The position numbers and the translations under genes were made by a program. A stretch of 64,000 nt of DNA from Pseudomonas abietaniphila. Its GTDB lineage: Bacteria; Pseudomonadota; Gammaproteobacteria; Pseudomonadales; Pseudomonadaceae. Each line of letters starts with the position of its first letter. The first letter of the stretch is position 1. The notes below the pieces were generated by a model that was not told the DNA's origin, made no database searches, and saw only the letters and a program-made list of their open reading frames with translations. Shown here in pieces: positions 45,552-54,707 of the stretch. The DNA lies in assembly GCF_039697315.1 (NCBI RefSeq), contig NZ_CP155619.1, forward strand, positions 1,550,001 through 1,614,000, written 5' to 3'.

Positions 45552-46823
45552 ATGGACACTCACCCACTCTGGCTGCGCGCCCAAGCACTCTGGGACCTGC
45601 TCGAACACCAGCCGATGCTGCGCACGACCGTGGGTTTGCTGATCTTGCTGGTCGCCGCATTCGCCCTCGGGCGTCTGGTGCGTTTCATCGTTCTGTCCGC
45701 GATGAAGGCACTCGGTCGTCAGCCGGCGCTGTTCTGGCTCAACGACTGTTTGCACAACAAGGTGTTTCACCGTCTGGCGCAGGTCACGCCGTCGCTGGTG
45801 ATCCAGTTCGGGCTGAACCTGGTGCCCGACCTGAACACGACCGCCAGCCACGTGCTGGGCAATGTCGCGCTGGCGTTCACCATCCTGTTCATGATGTTCA
45901 CCGTCGGCGCACTGCTCAATGCGATGCTCGATATCTACGCCCGCACCGAGCACGCCCGAACCCGCTCGATCAAGGGTTACGTCCAGTTGGCGAAGATGAT
46001 CCTGTACGTGTTCGCCGCCATCATCATCGTCGCGACCCTGATTGACCGCTCCCCGCTGTTGTTACTGTCGGGGCTGGGTGCGATGTCCGCGGTGATCCTG
46101 TTGGTGTACAAGGACACGCTGCTGTCGTTCGTCGCCAGCGTGCAGCTGACCAGCAACGACATGCTGCGGGTGGGCGACTGGATCGAGATGCCTCAGGTCG
46201 GCGCCGACGGTGATGTGGTGGACATCACCCTGCACACGGTCAAGGTGCAGAACTTCGACAAGACCATTGTTTCCATTCCGACGTGGCGCCTGATGTCCGA
46301 GTCGTTCAAAAACTGGCGTGGGATGCAGGCAGCAGGCGGACGTCGGATCAAGCGCAGCCTGTTCATCGATGCCAGTGGCGTGCGCTTCATCGCCGAGGCC
46401 GAGGAACAAAAGTTGACGCAAGTCCGGCTGCTCACCGATTACATGGGCCGCAAGAAAGCGGAGCTCAAGGCCTGGAACGAAGCGCAGGGCAATGTTGCCG
46501 AGCTCTCGGCCAACCGCCGTCGTATCACCAACATCGGGACCTTTCGCGCCTACGCGCTGGCCTATCTGAAGAGCCATCCAGACATTCACCCCGACATGAC
46601 GTGCATGGTGCGTCAGATGGAGGCCACTGCGCAGGGCGTTCCGCTGGAAATCTACTGCTTCACCCGCACCACCAGTTGGGCGGACTATGAGCGGATTCAG
46701 GGAGATATCTTCGATTACTTATTGGCAGTGTTGCCGGAGTTTGGTCTAAGCCTGTATCAACAACCCAGTGGCACGGACATGCGGGCGGGGTTGGCCCGGA
46801 CGTCCAAAGACAGTGTCGCCTGA
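45552..46823 (+). CDS. Mechanosensitive channel, MscS/YbdG type
   Basis: A 423-residue inner-membrane protein: five hydrophobic segments to about residue 190, then the MscS pore-lining and beta domain (VYKDTLLSFVASVQLTSNDMLRVGDWIEMP) and a large C-terminal cytoplasmic domain with KNWRGMQAAGGRRIKRS, as in YbdG. Such channels open under osmotic down-shock to release solutes. AGGAG lies upstream. The 3' end is followed by a strong hairpin shared with the convergent small gene. Confidence 0.9.
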   Translation: MDTHPLWLRAQALWDLLEHQPMLRTTVGLLILLVAAFALGRLVRFIVLSAMKALGRQPALFWLNDCLHNKVFHRLAQVTPSLVIQFGLNLVPDLNTTASHVLGNVALAFTILFMMFTVGALLNAMLDIYARTEHARTRSIKGYVQLAKMILYVFAAIIIVATLIDRSPLLLLSGLGAMSAVILLVYKDTLLSFVASVQLTSNDMLRVGDWIEMPQVGADGDVVDITLHTVKVQNFDKTIVSIPTWRLMSESFKNWRGMQAAGGRRIKRSLFIDASGVRFIAEAEEQKLTQVRLLTDYMGRKKAELKAWNEAQGNVAELSANRRRITNIGTFRAYALAYLKSHPDIHPDMTCMVRQMEATAQGVPLEIYCFTRTTSWADYERIQGDIFDYLLAVLPEFGLSLYQQPSGTDMRAGLARTSKDSVA

Positions 46824-46843
46824 CCGTTATTGCAAGCAAACAG

Positions 46844-46867
46844 AAAGCCCGGCATCTGCCGGGCTTT
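46844..46867. terminator. Bidirectional terminator between the channel gene and small exported protein A
   Basis: AAAGCCCGGC-ATCT-GCCGGGCTTT is a perfect 10-bp stem with A and T runs on the sides, serving the MscS-like gene and the convergent small exported gene. A near-identical copy is at 47476. Confidence 0.88.
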
Positions 46868-46901
46868 TGGTGTGCATTCAGTTCAGACCGAACGTGGCAC
46901 G

Positions 46902-47138
46902 TTATTGGTAGCGCTGATAGTTCGAACCGAACTCTTTACGGTTCTCAGCAACGATCACGGTGCTGGAAGACTTGCTGTCGAAAGGTTTAACCGCATCTTT
47001 GCTGGCGACTTTGCTGTCCAGAACAGTGGCGCTGGAAGCGTCGACGATAGCGCGCTGATAAGTTTTCTCAGGGCTGGCAAACGCCGAACCCGCAGCCAGG
47101 ATGGAAAGTGCGAAACCGAAGGCGATGGACTTTTTCAT
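46902..47138 (-). CDS. Small exported protein A (tandem paralogue)
   Basis: A 78-residue protein, MKKSIAFGFALSILAAGSAF with a signal peptide ending near AFA-SPEK; the mature 56 residues are Ser/Lys/Asp-rich (SSATVLDSKVASKDAVKPFD) and end in NYQRYQ. No cysteine or domain is recognised. It differs from the neighbour at 47540 at only four of 77 aligned residues. A GGAGAT site and an identical leader precede both. This is a recent tandem duplication; expression may be high given the strong terminator. Confidence 0.8.
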   Translation of the reverse strand: MKKSIAFGFALSILAAGSAFASPEKTYQRAIVDASSATVLDSKVASKDAVKPFDSKSSSTVIVAENRKEFGSNYQRYQ

Positions 47139-47475
47139 GATTTAGATCTCCGCAGAACTGTTGGTAAGTTGGGTAATTCGTTTCGTTGGAGCTAAGTTAA
47201 TGGTTGGCGGCGGCGATGAAAAACCACCCGTTGAAATATTCAACATCAGCGGCGCTGATATCAGGCACCCGCTGCTCTAGCTCAATGATTTCGGGACGTT
47301 CAAGCCACAGCGAGACAGATTCGGGATTGCACAATCCGGTTTGCAGAAGGCATATCGAGCAGGATTTCCCGGGTGCCGGCGTACGTCTTGGAAATACGCT
47401 GGTTGGAATACCGACACTGTCGGCAAGCGCCATCGTTATGGGTAACGGCAGTCCAGCCGTTTTTCGCCAGACAAC
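47139..47475. other. Leader of copy A and spacer between duplicated units
   Basis: 47139-47290 resembles 47774-47950 (same GTTCGTTTCGTTGGAGC-like leader), so the duplicated unit includes the upstream region. The rest is a non-coding spacer; a 78-codon frame at 47197-47433 on the minus strand is not supported. Confidence 0.6.
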
Positions 47476-47504
47476 AAAAAGCCCGGCATTGGCCGGGCTT
47501 TTTT
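47476..47504. terminator. Second copy of the terminator, after small exported protein B
   Basis: AAAAAGCCCGGC-ATTG-GCCGGGCTTTTTT mirrors the one at 46844, showing that the duplication carried the terminator along. Confidence 0.88.
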
Positions 47505-47539
47505 AAGTGCGTTCAGATAAGACTGAACCTGGCACTTAC

Positions 47540-47773
47540 TCAGTAGCGCTGATAGCTCGAACCGAACTCTTTGCGATTGTCAGCAACGATCACGGTGCTC
47601 GACGATTTGCTGTCGAAGGGTTTGACTGCATCTTTACTGGCAACTTTGCTGTCCAGAACAGTAGCGCTGGAAGCATCTACGAGCGCGCGCTGAGTTGTTT
47701 TCTCTGGACTGGCGAATGCAGAACCGGCGGCCAGGATGGACAGTGCGAAACCGAAGGCGATTGATTTTTTCAT
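47540..47773 (-). CDS. Small exported protein B (tandem paralogue)
   Basis: A 77-residue protein from the ATG at 47773, identical to copy A except Tyr/Thr, Ile/Leu, Glu/Asp and Asn/Ser exchanges and one missing C-terminal Gln. Signal peptide as in copy A. The frame is open upstream to 47893, but the shared start with copy A and the GGAGAT site decide for 47773. Function unknown. Confidence 0.8.
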   Translation of the reverse strand: MKKSIAFGFALSILAAGSAFASPEKTTQRALVDASSATVLDSKVASKDAVKPFDSKSSSTVIVADNRKEFGSSYQRY

Positions 47774-48052
47774 GATTAAGATCTCCGCAGAACTGTTAAG
47801 TAAGTTAGGTATTCGGTAAGTCGGTGATTCGTTTCGTTGGAGCCAATCTATTCGGTTGCCCGGCACATGAAAAACCAAGCTTGGGAATATCAAACATCAC
47901 TCCCGATGATGCAGTCGCGCGGGGCGTCTAGCTCAAGGATGTCGGCGCTTTAACCCGTGTGTGGCGAGGGGTGGATGACTGATCGGGACCGAAGAAACAT
48001 CATCCGCGGTTGCGGTGGGCAACCCTGCTTTGAGATTTTCTGAGTCCTCACT

Positions 48053-48142
48053 CCTGTAGGAGCGCGCTTGCCCGCGATTGGCCGGTGCATTCAATACATC
48101 TATGTGGCTGAAAACTTATCGCGGGCAAGCGCGCTCCTACAG
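48053..48142. repeat. REPIN (GTAGGAGCGCGCTTGCCCGCGA type)
   Basis: CTGTAGGAGCGCGCTTGCCC and its exact inverted copy enclose about 48 bases. Confidence 0.88.
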
Positions 48143-48267
48143 ACAGCGTGCGCATCAAGCAGGCAATAAAAAACCCGATGACCCGGCGCAAAGTGGCAGG
48201 TCTATCGGGCGATGCACTCAGGAGCGTTTCAAGTGCCAAGGGAGAGTCGATGAACGCGAGAATGATC

Positions 48268-48304
48268 ACGCGCCGGGATTAACGGACGATTAAGCCCGGC
48301 GCGT
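48268..48304 (-). terminator. Terminator-like hairpin after azoR
   Basis: ACGCGCCGGG / CCCGGCGCGT, a perfect 10-bp stem with partial pairing inside, begins eight bases after the azoreductase stop. No T-run. Confidence 0.45.
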
Positions 48305-48311
48305 CAGGCCG

Positions 48312-48911
48312 TCAGGCCACTTGAGCGAGCTTGGCGACCGCCTGATTCAAGCCCTTCTCGGAGAAGTCGCCGCCCATGTTCAGGCCTTCGGCATGAATGA
48401 ACGTGACGTCGTGGATGCCCACAAAACCCAGCACCTGACGCAGGTACGGTTCCTGGTGATCCGACGGGCTGCCGGCATAGATGCCACCGCGTGCGGTGAG
48501 CACATAAGCGCGCTTGCCGGTCAGCAGACCTTGAGGGCCGGTGTCGCCATATTTAAAGGTCACCCCGGCACGCAGCACGTGGTCGAACCAGGATTTCAGC
48601 GTGCTGGGAATCGCGAAGTTGTACATCGGCGCAGCCAGCACCACCACATCGGCGGCGACCAACTCATCAGTCAGCTCGTTGGAGCGATCCAGTGCGGCCT
48701 GCTCGACCGGGCTGCGCTGACCTTCCGGCTTCATCCAGCCACCCAACAGATCGATGTCCAGATGCGGGACCTGCTTGACCGCCAGATCACGCACGGTGAT
48801 TTCGTCGGCAGGATGCGCGGCGCGCCACTGGCTGATGAATTGCTGAGTCAGCTGACGGGATACGGAATCTTGCTGACGGGCGCTGCTTTCGATGATCAGG
48901 ACGCGAGACAT
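48312..48911 (-). CDS. azoR: FMN-dependent NADH-azoreductase
   Basis: A 199-residue flavodoxin-fold quinone/azo reductase. Key segments: VLIIESSARQQDSVSRQLT (phosphate loop of FMN), AAPMYNFAIPSTLKSWFDHV (the P-MYNF isoalloxazine motif) and TARGGIYAG. It reduces quinones and azo dyes with NADH, a detoxification role. From memory, the neighbours (small exported protein, LysR, hydrolase, ppiA, ABC exporter) match the PA3223-PA3228 order, where this is AzoR3. A terminator-like hairpin follows. Confidence 0.92.
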   Translation of the reverse strand: MSRVLIIESSARQQDSVSRQLTQQFISQWRAAHPADEITVRDLAVKQVPHLDIDLLGGWMKPEGQRSPVEQAALDRSNELTDELVAADVVVLAAPMYNFAIPSTLKSWFDHVLRAGVTFKYGDTGPQGLLTGKRAYVLTARGGIYAGSPSDHQEPYLRQVLGFVGIHDVTFIHAEGLNMGGDFSEKGLNQAVAKLAQVA

Positions 48912-49070
48912 GGGGTGTGGCCTCCAGCGAATGGGTGTAGATGAGTTCGATGGAGTGAAGGTTAAACGTGACTATATCGATTAAAAAGCGTAAAAAACTG
49001 CTTCTAAATATCTAATAATTTGTTTCATCGACAGAAGAGCACTAGTCTCTCCTGTCACCTGATCGGCAAG

Positions 49071-49385
49071 TTATTGCGGTTCACAGCTGAGCTTGATCCG
49101 CAGCTTGACGATCTCGCGGCTGAATTTGACGGTGATGTTACTGCTGCTCTTCGGCGCGATCTGCACCCGACGCGTGCGCGGCGCCTCCGGGCCATTGCTG
49201 AAGACCGCCGTGCACTTGGCCGGAACGTCACCATAGTTGTTCACCGTGATGTTGCCGATGTCGTAAGCGGTGTCGTGGCTGTTGTAGTCGATCTGCACGC
49301 CGTCGATGTGTTTTTCCACATCGATCGGGTAGGCAAAGGCGCTCAGGGGCAGCATGGTCAGCAGCACACAACAGAATTTTTTCAT
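49071..49385 (-). CDS. Small exported protein of unknown function next to LysR
   Basis: A 104-residue protein from MKKFCCVLLTMLPLSAFAYP, with GAGG nine bases upstream. A signal peptide ends near AFA-YPID; the rest is a beta-rich domain (DVPAKCTAVFSNGPEAPRTR; SSNITVKFSREIVKLRIKLS) with two cysteines, suggesting a disulphide. Some databases call homologues 3-phosphoglycerate kinase, which the length and sequence do not support. Divergent from the LysR gene with a 50-base gap, so LysR likely controls it. Confidence 0.75.
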   Translation of the reverse strand: MKKFCCVLLTMLPLSAFAYPIDVEKHIDGVQIDYNSHDTAYDIGNITVNNYGDVPAKCTAVFSNGPEAPRTRRVQIAPKSSSNITVKFSREIVKLRIKLSCEPQ

Positions 49386-49435
49386 ACGGCAGTCCTCATT
49401 ATTGGACTGCCAGCTTAGGACAACAGGAGCGAAAG

Positions 49436-50362
49436 ATGAAAGCGCCCCGCGTGACCCTTGATCAATGGCGGACATTGCAGGCCGTGGTCGACCATGGCGG
49501 CTTTGCCCAGGCTGCCGAAGCCCTGCATCGCTCGCAGTCCTCGGTGAGCTACACCGTGGCCAGAATGCAGGACCAGTTGGGCGTGCCATTGCTGCGTATC
49601 GATGGTCGTAAGGCCGTGTTGACCGAGGCCGGTGAGGTGCTGCTGCGGCGCTCGCGTCAATTGGTGAAAAACGCCAGTCAACTGGAGGACCTCGCCCACC
49701 ACATGGAGCAAGGCTGGGAAGCGGAGGTACGGCTGGTCGTCGATGCGGCCTATCCCAACGCTCGACTGGTCCGCGCCCTGACCGCGTTCATGCCGCAGAG
49801 CCGCGGCTGCCGGGTGCGCTTGCGTGAGGAAGTGTTGTCGGGCGTTGAAGAGGTGCTGCTAGAGGGCGTGGCCGACCTGGCGATCAGCGGATTCAATATC
49901 CCGGGCTACCTGGGCACCGAAATGAGCGCAGTGGAGTTTGTCGCCGTCGCGCATCCGGAGCACTCGCTTCATCAGATGCACCGCGAACTGACCTTCCAGG
50001 ACCTGGAAAGCCAGTTACAGGTGGTGATTCGTGACTCGGGTCGCAACCAGCCAAGGGACGTCGGCTGGCTGGGTTCCGAACAGCGCTGGACAGTGGGCAG
50101 TTTGGCTACCGCAGCGACGTTCGTGAGCAGCGGTCTGGGTTTCGCCTGGCTGCCCCGGCACATGATCGAGCGCGAGATGAAAGAAGGCGTGCTGAAGATT
50201 CTGCCGCTGGACAAGGGTGGCAGTCGGCGTCCGACCTTCTACCTTTATTCCAGCAAGGACAAACCCCTGGGACCTGCCACCCAGATTCTCATCGAGTTGA
50301 TCCAGACATTCGACACCGCACCGCTGGATGCCGCGTTCGCGGCGCCGCAGCAGGCGGTTTGA
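49436..50362 (+). CDS. LysR-family regulator beside azoR
   Basis: A 308-residue regulator: winged helix at residues 5-65 (VDHGGFAQAAEALHRSQSSVSYTV) and a LysR effector domain after it. AGGAG precedes the ATG. It is divergent from the small exported gene at 49385. By position it corresponds to PA3225 of P. aeruginosa, which I recall as a repressor affecting antibiotic-resistance genes; orthology is an inference from order only. Targets may include the divergent gene and azoR. Confidence 0.87.
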   Translation: MKAPRVTLDQWRTLQAVVDHGGFAQAAEALHRSQSSVSYTVARMQDQLGVPLLRIDGRKAVLTEAGEVLLRRSRQLVKNASQLEDLAHHMEQGWEAEVRLVVDAAYPNARLVRALTAFMPQSRGCRVRLREEVLSGVEEVLLEGVADLAISGFNIPGYLGTEMSAVEFVAVAHPEHSLHQMHRELTFQDLESQLQVVIRDSGRNQPRDVGWLGSEQRWTVGSLATAATFVSSGLGFAWLPRHMIEREMKEGVLKILPLDKGGSRRPTFYLYSSKDKPLGPATQILIELIQTFDTAPLDAAFAAPQQAV

Positions 50363-50391
50363 GGCCGCACGCCCCGATGTATACAGGATGA

Positions 50392-50483
50392 CTGTGGGAG
50401 CGAATTCATTCGCGAATGGCCGGTACATCCGATGCACGTCTATTGTCTGTACCGACCTCTCGCGAATGAATTCGCTCCCACAG
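50392..50483. repeat. REPIN (GTGGGAGCGAATTCATTCGCGA type)
   Basis: CTGTGGGAGCGAATTCATTC with its inverted copy, the same subtype as at 18447, 57624 and 59097. Confidence 0.88.
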
Positions 50484-50530
50484 GGGACTCGTGCGTTCGG
50501 GAACCTTCAGCCAGAACAGGGATGTAAACG

Positions 50531-51325
50531 ATGCCTTACTTCGACCACGAAGGCTGTTCACTGCATTACGAAACGTACGGCGATGGCAGCCCGGTATTGC
50601 TGGTCCATGGCCTGGGTTCGAGTGCTCAGGACTGGGAATACCAGATCCCGGCCCTTGCGGCGCACTACCAGGTGATCGCCGTCGACGTACGCGGCCACGG
50701 GCGATCGGACAAACCCCATGAGCGCTACAGCATTCCCGGCTTCAGCGCCGACATCGAAGCGCTGCTCGAACATTTGCAACTGGGCCCGGTGCATCTGGTA
50801 GGCCTTTCCATGGGCGGCATGATCGGCTTTCAACTGGCGGTCGATCAGCCGCAGTTGCTCAAGAGCCTGACCATCGTCAACAGCGCACCGCAAGTGAAGG
50901 TCAAAAGCTTCGACGACTTCCGTCAGTTCGCCAAACGCTGGTTACTGGCCCGGGTGTTCAGCATGGAAACCATCGGGAAGGGGCTGGGCAGAAACCTGTT
51001 CCCCAAACCGGAGCAGGCGGACCTGCGAAACAAGATCGCCAAGCGCTGGGCCCAGAATGACAAACGCGCGTACCTCGCCAGTTTTAGTGCGATCGTGGGT
51101 TGGGGCGTGCAGGAGAAGTTATCGCGAATCGCCTGCCCGACGTTGATTGTGACCGCCGATCACGACTACACGCCGGTGGCTCAGAAACAGGTTTACACCC
51201 GGCTGATCGCGAACGCAGAACTGATCGTCATCGAAGACTCCAGGCACGCCACACCACTGGACCAGCCAGAAGCGTTCAATCGGGTGCTGATGAGATTCCT
51301 CACGGCCCTTGAAAATCGTCAGTAA
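50531..51325 (+). CDS. Alpha/beta-hydrolase
   Basis: A 264-residue soluble enzyme. The oxyanion HG is in LLVHGLG (24-30), the nucleophile elbow is GLSMGG with Ser93, an acidic residue follows in VTADHDYTPV and the His in DSRHATPLD. The cap region (about 125-175) is short. It could be an esterase, lactonase or haloperoxidase-like hydrolase; the substrate is unknown. AGGGATG lies upstream. It corresponds by position to PA3226 in the azoR neighbourhood. Confidence 0.88.
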   Translation: MPYFDHEGCSLHYETYGDGSPVLLVHGLGSSAQDWEYQIPALAAHYQVIAVDVRGHGRSDKPHERYSIPGFSADIEALLEHLQLGPVHLVGLSMGGMIGFQLAVDQPQLLKSLTIVNSAPQVKVKSFDDFRQFAKRWLLARVFSMETIGKGLGRNLFPKPEQADLRNKIAKRWAQNDKRAYLASFSAIVGWGVQEKLSRIACPTLIVTADHDYTPVAQKQVYTRLIANAELIVIEDSRHATPLDQPEAFNRVLMRFLTALENRQ

Positions 51326-51339
51326 GCACCCCCACCGGT

Positions 51340-51870
51340 TCGTGCAACGTCACAAAACCTATAGGAGACGTCGGAGGTTACGACGGCAGCGATTGCGTCA
51401 GGTCAGGGGCCGAGAATGTTTCTGGCCTCACGCAATCACCAGCAAACCGGCGCCTGCACACTGCGGGCCTCCACCGGTCCGTGCAACGACACAAAACCTG
51501 TGGGAGACGTCGGAGGTTACGACGGCAGCGATTGCGTCAGGTCAGGTGCCGAGAATGTTGCTGGCCTCACGCAATCGCCAGCACGCCGGTGCCTGAACAC
51601 TGCGGGCCTCCACCGGTCCGTGCAACGACACAAAGCCTGTAGGAGACGTCGGAGGTTACGACGGCAGCGATTGCGTCAGGTCAGGCGCCGAGAATGTTGC
51701 TGGCCTCACGCAATCACCAGCAAACCGGCGCCTGCACACTGCGGGCCTCCACCGGTCCGTGCAACGACACAAAACCTGTAGGAGACGTCGGAGGTTACGA
51801 CGGCAGCGATTGCGTCAGGTCAGGCGCCGAGAATGTTTCTGGCCTCACGCAATCGCCAGCACGCCGGTGC
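51340..51870. repeat. 139-bp tandem array, four copies
   Basis: The marker GGAGACGTCGGAGGTTACGA begins at 51364, 51503, 51642 and 51781, exactly 139 bases each time. Units contain GACGGCAGCGATTGCGTCAG followed by an inverted second half resembling CACGCAATCACCAGCAAACC. The core GAGGTTACGA-x-GGCAGCGA is shared with the arrays at 13.4 and 29.6 kb. Copies alternate between near-identical pairs (1 and 3 versus 2 and 4 share small differences). It fills most of the hydrolase-ppiA gap; frames through it are open but not coding. Confidence 0.9.
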
Positions 51871-51989
51871 TTGCACACTGAGCAGCGGCCGAACCGTTTG
51901 TGTGAACCGCCCCCTGTCAAAATCCCCGCAAACGTGCTTCCCTTATGGCCTGTTTTTGCAGTCGAAATCACTTTCAGGACATCTGCCTA

Positions 51990-52547
51990 ATGCTGAAAAA
52001 AATCGCCCTCTCCGCCGCTGCCGTGCTGTTCGCCTCCAATCTGATGGCAGCCCCCGCTCCTCACGTAGTGCTGGACACCAGCCTCGGCCAGATTGAAATC
52101 GAACTGAACCAGGACAAGGCCCCCATCAGCACCAAAAACTTTCTGACCTACGCCAACGAAAACTTCTACACCAACACCATCTTCCACCGCGTGATCCCTG
52201 GCTTCATGGTTCAGGGCGGCGGGTTCACGGCGCAGATGATGCAAAAGCCGACGCACGACCCGATCAAGAACGAAGCCGACAACGGCCTTCACAACGTGCG
52301 CGGGACCATCGCCATGGCGCGTACGTCCGATGTGAACTCGGCCACCAGCCAGTTCTTCATCAACGTCAAGGACAATGACATGCTCGACCACGGCGTGCGC
52401 GACTTCGGTTACGCCGTCTTCGGCAAAGTGGTCAAGGGTATGGACGTCGTGGACACCATCGTCAACTCCCAAACGGCTAACAAAGGCGGCATGCAGAACG
52501 TGCCCGTCGACCCGATTCTGATCAAGTCGGTCAAAGTCGTGAACTAA
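51990..52547 (+). CDS. ppiA: Periplasmic cyclophilin-type peptidyl-prolyl isomerase
   Basis: A 185-residue protein with a signal peptide ([20 protein letters not shown]) and a full cyclophilin domain: [14 protein letters not shown] with the catalytic Arg, [18 protein letters not shown], and [17 protein letters not shown]. It speeds proline isomerisation in the periplasm. The chosen ATG follows AGGA; a 15-residue upstream extension has no signal-peptide sense. Followed by a terminator and the ABC exporter gene, as in the PA3227-PA3228 order. Confidence 0.93.
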   Translation: MLKKIALSAAAVLFASNLMAAPAPHVVLDTSLGQIEIELNQDKAPISTKNFLTYANENFYTNTIFHRVIPGFMVQGGGFTAQMMQKPTHDPIKNEADNGLHNVRGTIAMARTSDVNSATSQFFINVKDNDMLDHGVRDFGYAVFGKVVKGMDVVDTIVNSQTANKGGMQNVPVDPILIKSVKVVN

Positions 52548-52563
52548 GCTAGTCAGGTGCACG

Positions 52564-52587
52564 AAAGCCGGGCGCTTGCCCGGCTTT
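52564..52587 (+). terminator. Rho-independent terminator after ppiA
   Basis: AAAGCCGGGC-GCTT-GCCCGGCTTT stem with a T-run, 16 bases after the ppiA stop. Confidence 0.9.
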
Positions 52588-52710
52588 TTACTTTCCAGCA
52601 GCAAACAGCGTGAATCCCCGCGAGCAATCGCGCGTTCACGCGGTCAGATCAAGGGACATTTTTCGGTCCCGCCAAAAGGAGAGCCCGCTCAAGCGTGGGC
52701 ATCATAGCCA

Positions 52711-54570
52711 ATGCTCTATCGTCGTTTCGAAAAACTGATCGACATCTTCCGCGAGGCGCCCACTGCCGCGCCGCCGAATCAGGTGATGGCGTTCTACGTA
52801 TATTACCTGCGTCAGGTCTGGCCCAGCTTCGTCGCGCTGCTCGTGGTCGGTCTGATTGGCGCGCTGATCGAGGTGTCGCTGTTCAGCTACTTGAGCCGCA
52901 TCATCGACCTGGCGCAAGGCACACCGAACCCCAACTTCTTCAGTGACCATGCGCTGGAGCTGACCTGGATGGTGGTCGTAGCATTGGTCCTGCGGCCGAT
53001 TTTCGTGGCCCTGCACGACCTGCTGGTGCACCAGACGATCAGCCCGGGCATGACCAGCATGATCAACTGGCAGAACCACAGTTACGTGCTCAAGCAGAGC
53101 GTCAATTTCTTCCAGAACGACTTCGCCGGGCGTATTGCCCAGCGTATCGTGCAGACCGGTAACGCCCTGCGTGACTCGGCGGTTCAGACGGTCGATGCCA
53201 TGTGGCACGTGCTGATCTACTCGATCGGTGCGCTGGTGCTGTTTGCCGAGGCCGACTGGCGCCTGATGATTCCGCTGCTGAGCTGGATTCTCGGCTTCAT
53301 CCTGGCGCTCTGGTATTTCGTGCCTCGGGTCAAGGCGCGCTCGGTGGTGTCCTCCGATGCCCGCTCCAAGCTGATGGGGCGCATCGTCGACGGCTACACC
53401 AATATCACCACCCTCAAGCTCTTCGCCCATACCAGCTCCGAGCAGCAGTACGCCCGCGAAGCGATCAGTGAGCAGACCGAGAAGACCCAGCTCGCCGGCC
53501 GCGTCATCACCGAGATGGACACCGTGATCACCACGCTGAACGGGATCCTGATCGTCTGGACCACCGGCCTTGCGCTGTGGCTCTGGACCCAGTCGATGAT
53601 TTCGGTCGGCGCGATTGCGCTGGCGACCGGTCTGGTGATCCGCATCGTCAACATGTCCGGCTGGATCATGTGGGTGGTCAACGGCATCTTCGAAAACATC
53701 GGCATGGTGCAGGACGGCCTGCAAAGTATTTCCCAACCGGTCGGCGTGACCGATCGCGAGGCCGCGCCGAAGCTGCTGGTCAACCGTGGCGAAGTAAAAT
53801 TCGAAAACCTCGAGTTCCAGTACGGCAAGGGCAAAGGCGTGATTCACGGCCTGAACCTGGACATCAAGCCGGGCGAGAAGATTGGTCTGATCGGACCTTC
53901 GGGTGCTGGTAAATCGACGTTGGTGAACCTGTTGTTGCGTCTGTACGACGTGCAAGGCGGGCGGATTCTGATCGACGATCAGGACATCGCTCACGTCGCT
54001 CAGGAAAGCCTGCGCTCACACATCGGCATGATCACCCAGGACACGTCGCTGTTGCACCGCTCGATCCGCGACAACCTGTTGTACGGCAGGCCGAACGCTA
54101 CCGACGCCGAGTTGTGGGAAGCCATGCGCAAAGCCCGGGCCGATGGCTTCATTCCACAGCTGACGGACTCCGAAGGCAGAACCGGCCTGGACGCTCATGT
54201 GGGGGAACGCGGCGTGAAGCTGTCCGGCGGTCAGCGCCAGCGGATCGCGATTACCCGCGTACTGCTCAAGGACGCCCCAATCCTGATCATGGACGAAGCG
54301 ACCTCGGCGCTGGATTCGGAAGTGGAAGCAGCGATTCAGGAAAGCCTGGAAACCCTGATGGAGGGCAAGACAGTGATCGCCATTGCTCACCGTCTCTCGA
54401 CCATTGCGCGCATGGACCGGCTGATCGTGCTGGAAGATGGCCGTATCGCCGAGAGCGGCACCCACGCCGAATTGCTCGCTCACAAAGGGCTTTACGCGCG
54501 ACTGTGGGCGCACCAGACCGGGGGGTTTGTCGGGGTGGAAGATTTCCCTGTGGCGCCCCAGTCGTTGTAA
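52711..54570 (+). CDS. ABC exporter, fused permease-ATPase (multidrug/lipid type)
   Basis: A 619-residue half-transporter: six membrane segments (about 35-330) then an ATPase domain with Walker A GPSGAGKST, signature LSGGQRQR, Walker B ILIMDEAT and H-loop IAHRLS. It should work as a homodimer exporting a hydrophobic or lipid-like substrate; the exact substrate is unknown. An in-frame stop just upstream fixes the ATG region, though no good ribosome-binding site is close; AAAGGAG lies about 30 bases away. Position matches PA3228. Confidence 0.9.
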   Translation: MLYRRFEKLIDIFREAPTAAPPNQVMAFYVYYLRQVWPSFVALLVVGLIGALIEVSLFSYLSRIIDLAQGTPNPNFFSDHALELTWMVVVALVLRPIFVALHDLLVHQTISPGMTSMINWQNHSYVLKQSVNFFQNDFAGRIAQRIVQTGNALRDSAVQTVDAMWHVLIYSIGALVLFAEADWRLMIPLLSWILGFILALWYFVPRVKARSVVSSDARSKLMGRIVDGYTNITTLKLFAHTSSEQQYAREAISEQTEKTQLAGRVITEMDTVITTLNGILIVWTTGLALWLWTQSMISVGAIALATGLVIRIVNMSGWIMWVVNGIFENIGMVQDGLQSISQPVGVTDREAAPKLLVNRGEVKFENLEFQYGKGKGVIHGLNLDIKPGEKIGLIGPSGAGKSTLVNLLLRLYDVQGGRILIDDQDIAHVAQESLRSHIGMITQDTSLLHRSIRDNLLYGRPNATDAELWEAMRKARADGFIPQLTDSEGRTGLDAHVGERGVKLSGGQRQRIAITRVLLKDAPILIMDEATSALDSEVEAAIQESLETLMEGKTVIAIAHRLSTIARMDRLIVLEDGRIAESGTHAELLAHKGLYARLWAHQTGGFVGVEDFPVAPQSL

Positions 54571-54580
54571 CAACACCAAA

Positions 54581-54674
54581 CTTGTGGGAGTGGGCTTGCT
54601 CACGAAAAAGGCCTTTCAAGCGCTGCTAATCCAGCGGATGTAGCGGCCTCTTCGTGAGCAAGCTCACTCCCACA
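54581..54674. repeat. REPIN (GTGGGAGTGGGCTTGCTCAC type)
   Basis: TTGTGGGAGTGGGCTTGCTC with the inverted copy, about 50 bases apart, between convergent genes. Confidence 0.87.
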
Positions 54675-54707
54675 ATGGATCTCTGTGCAAGTGAGCGATG
54701 GTTTCGG

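Larger units (their letters stand above)
47774..48311. other. Leader of copy B, REPIN and a hairpin
   Basis: After the shared leader (47774-47950) I see no gene. A REPIN lies at 48053-48142 and a strong hairpin at 48268-48304 ends the azoreductase unit. Nothing else is evident. Confidence 0.55.

Noticed and set aside
47197..47433. A 78-codon minus-strand frame between the duplicated small genes
   Set aside because: It lies in the spacer after a strong terminator, is not present in the other copy, and has no ribosome-binding site.
51309..51990. Open frames through the 139-bp array
   Set aside because: They consist of translated repeat units; they end inside the ppiA leader and have no coding signal.
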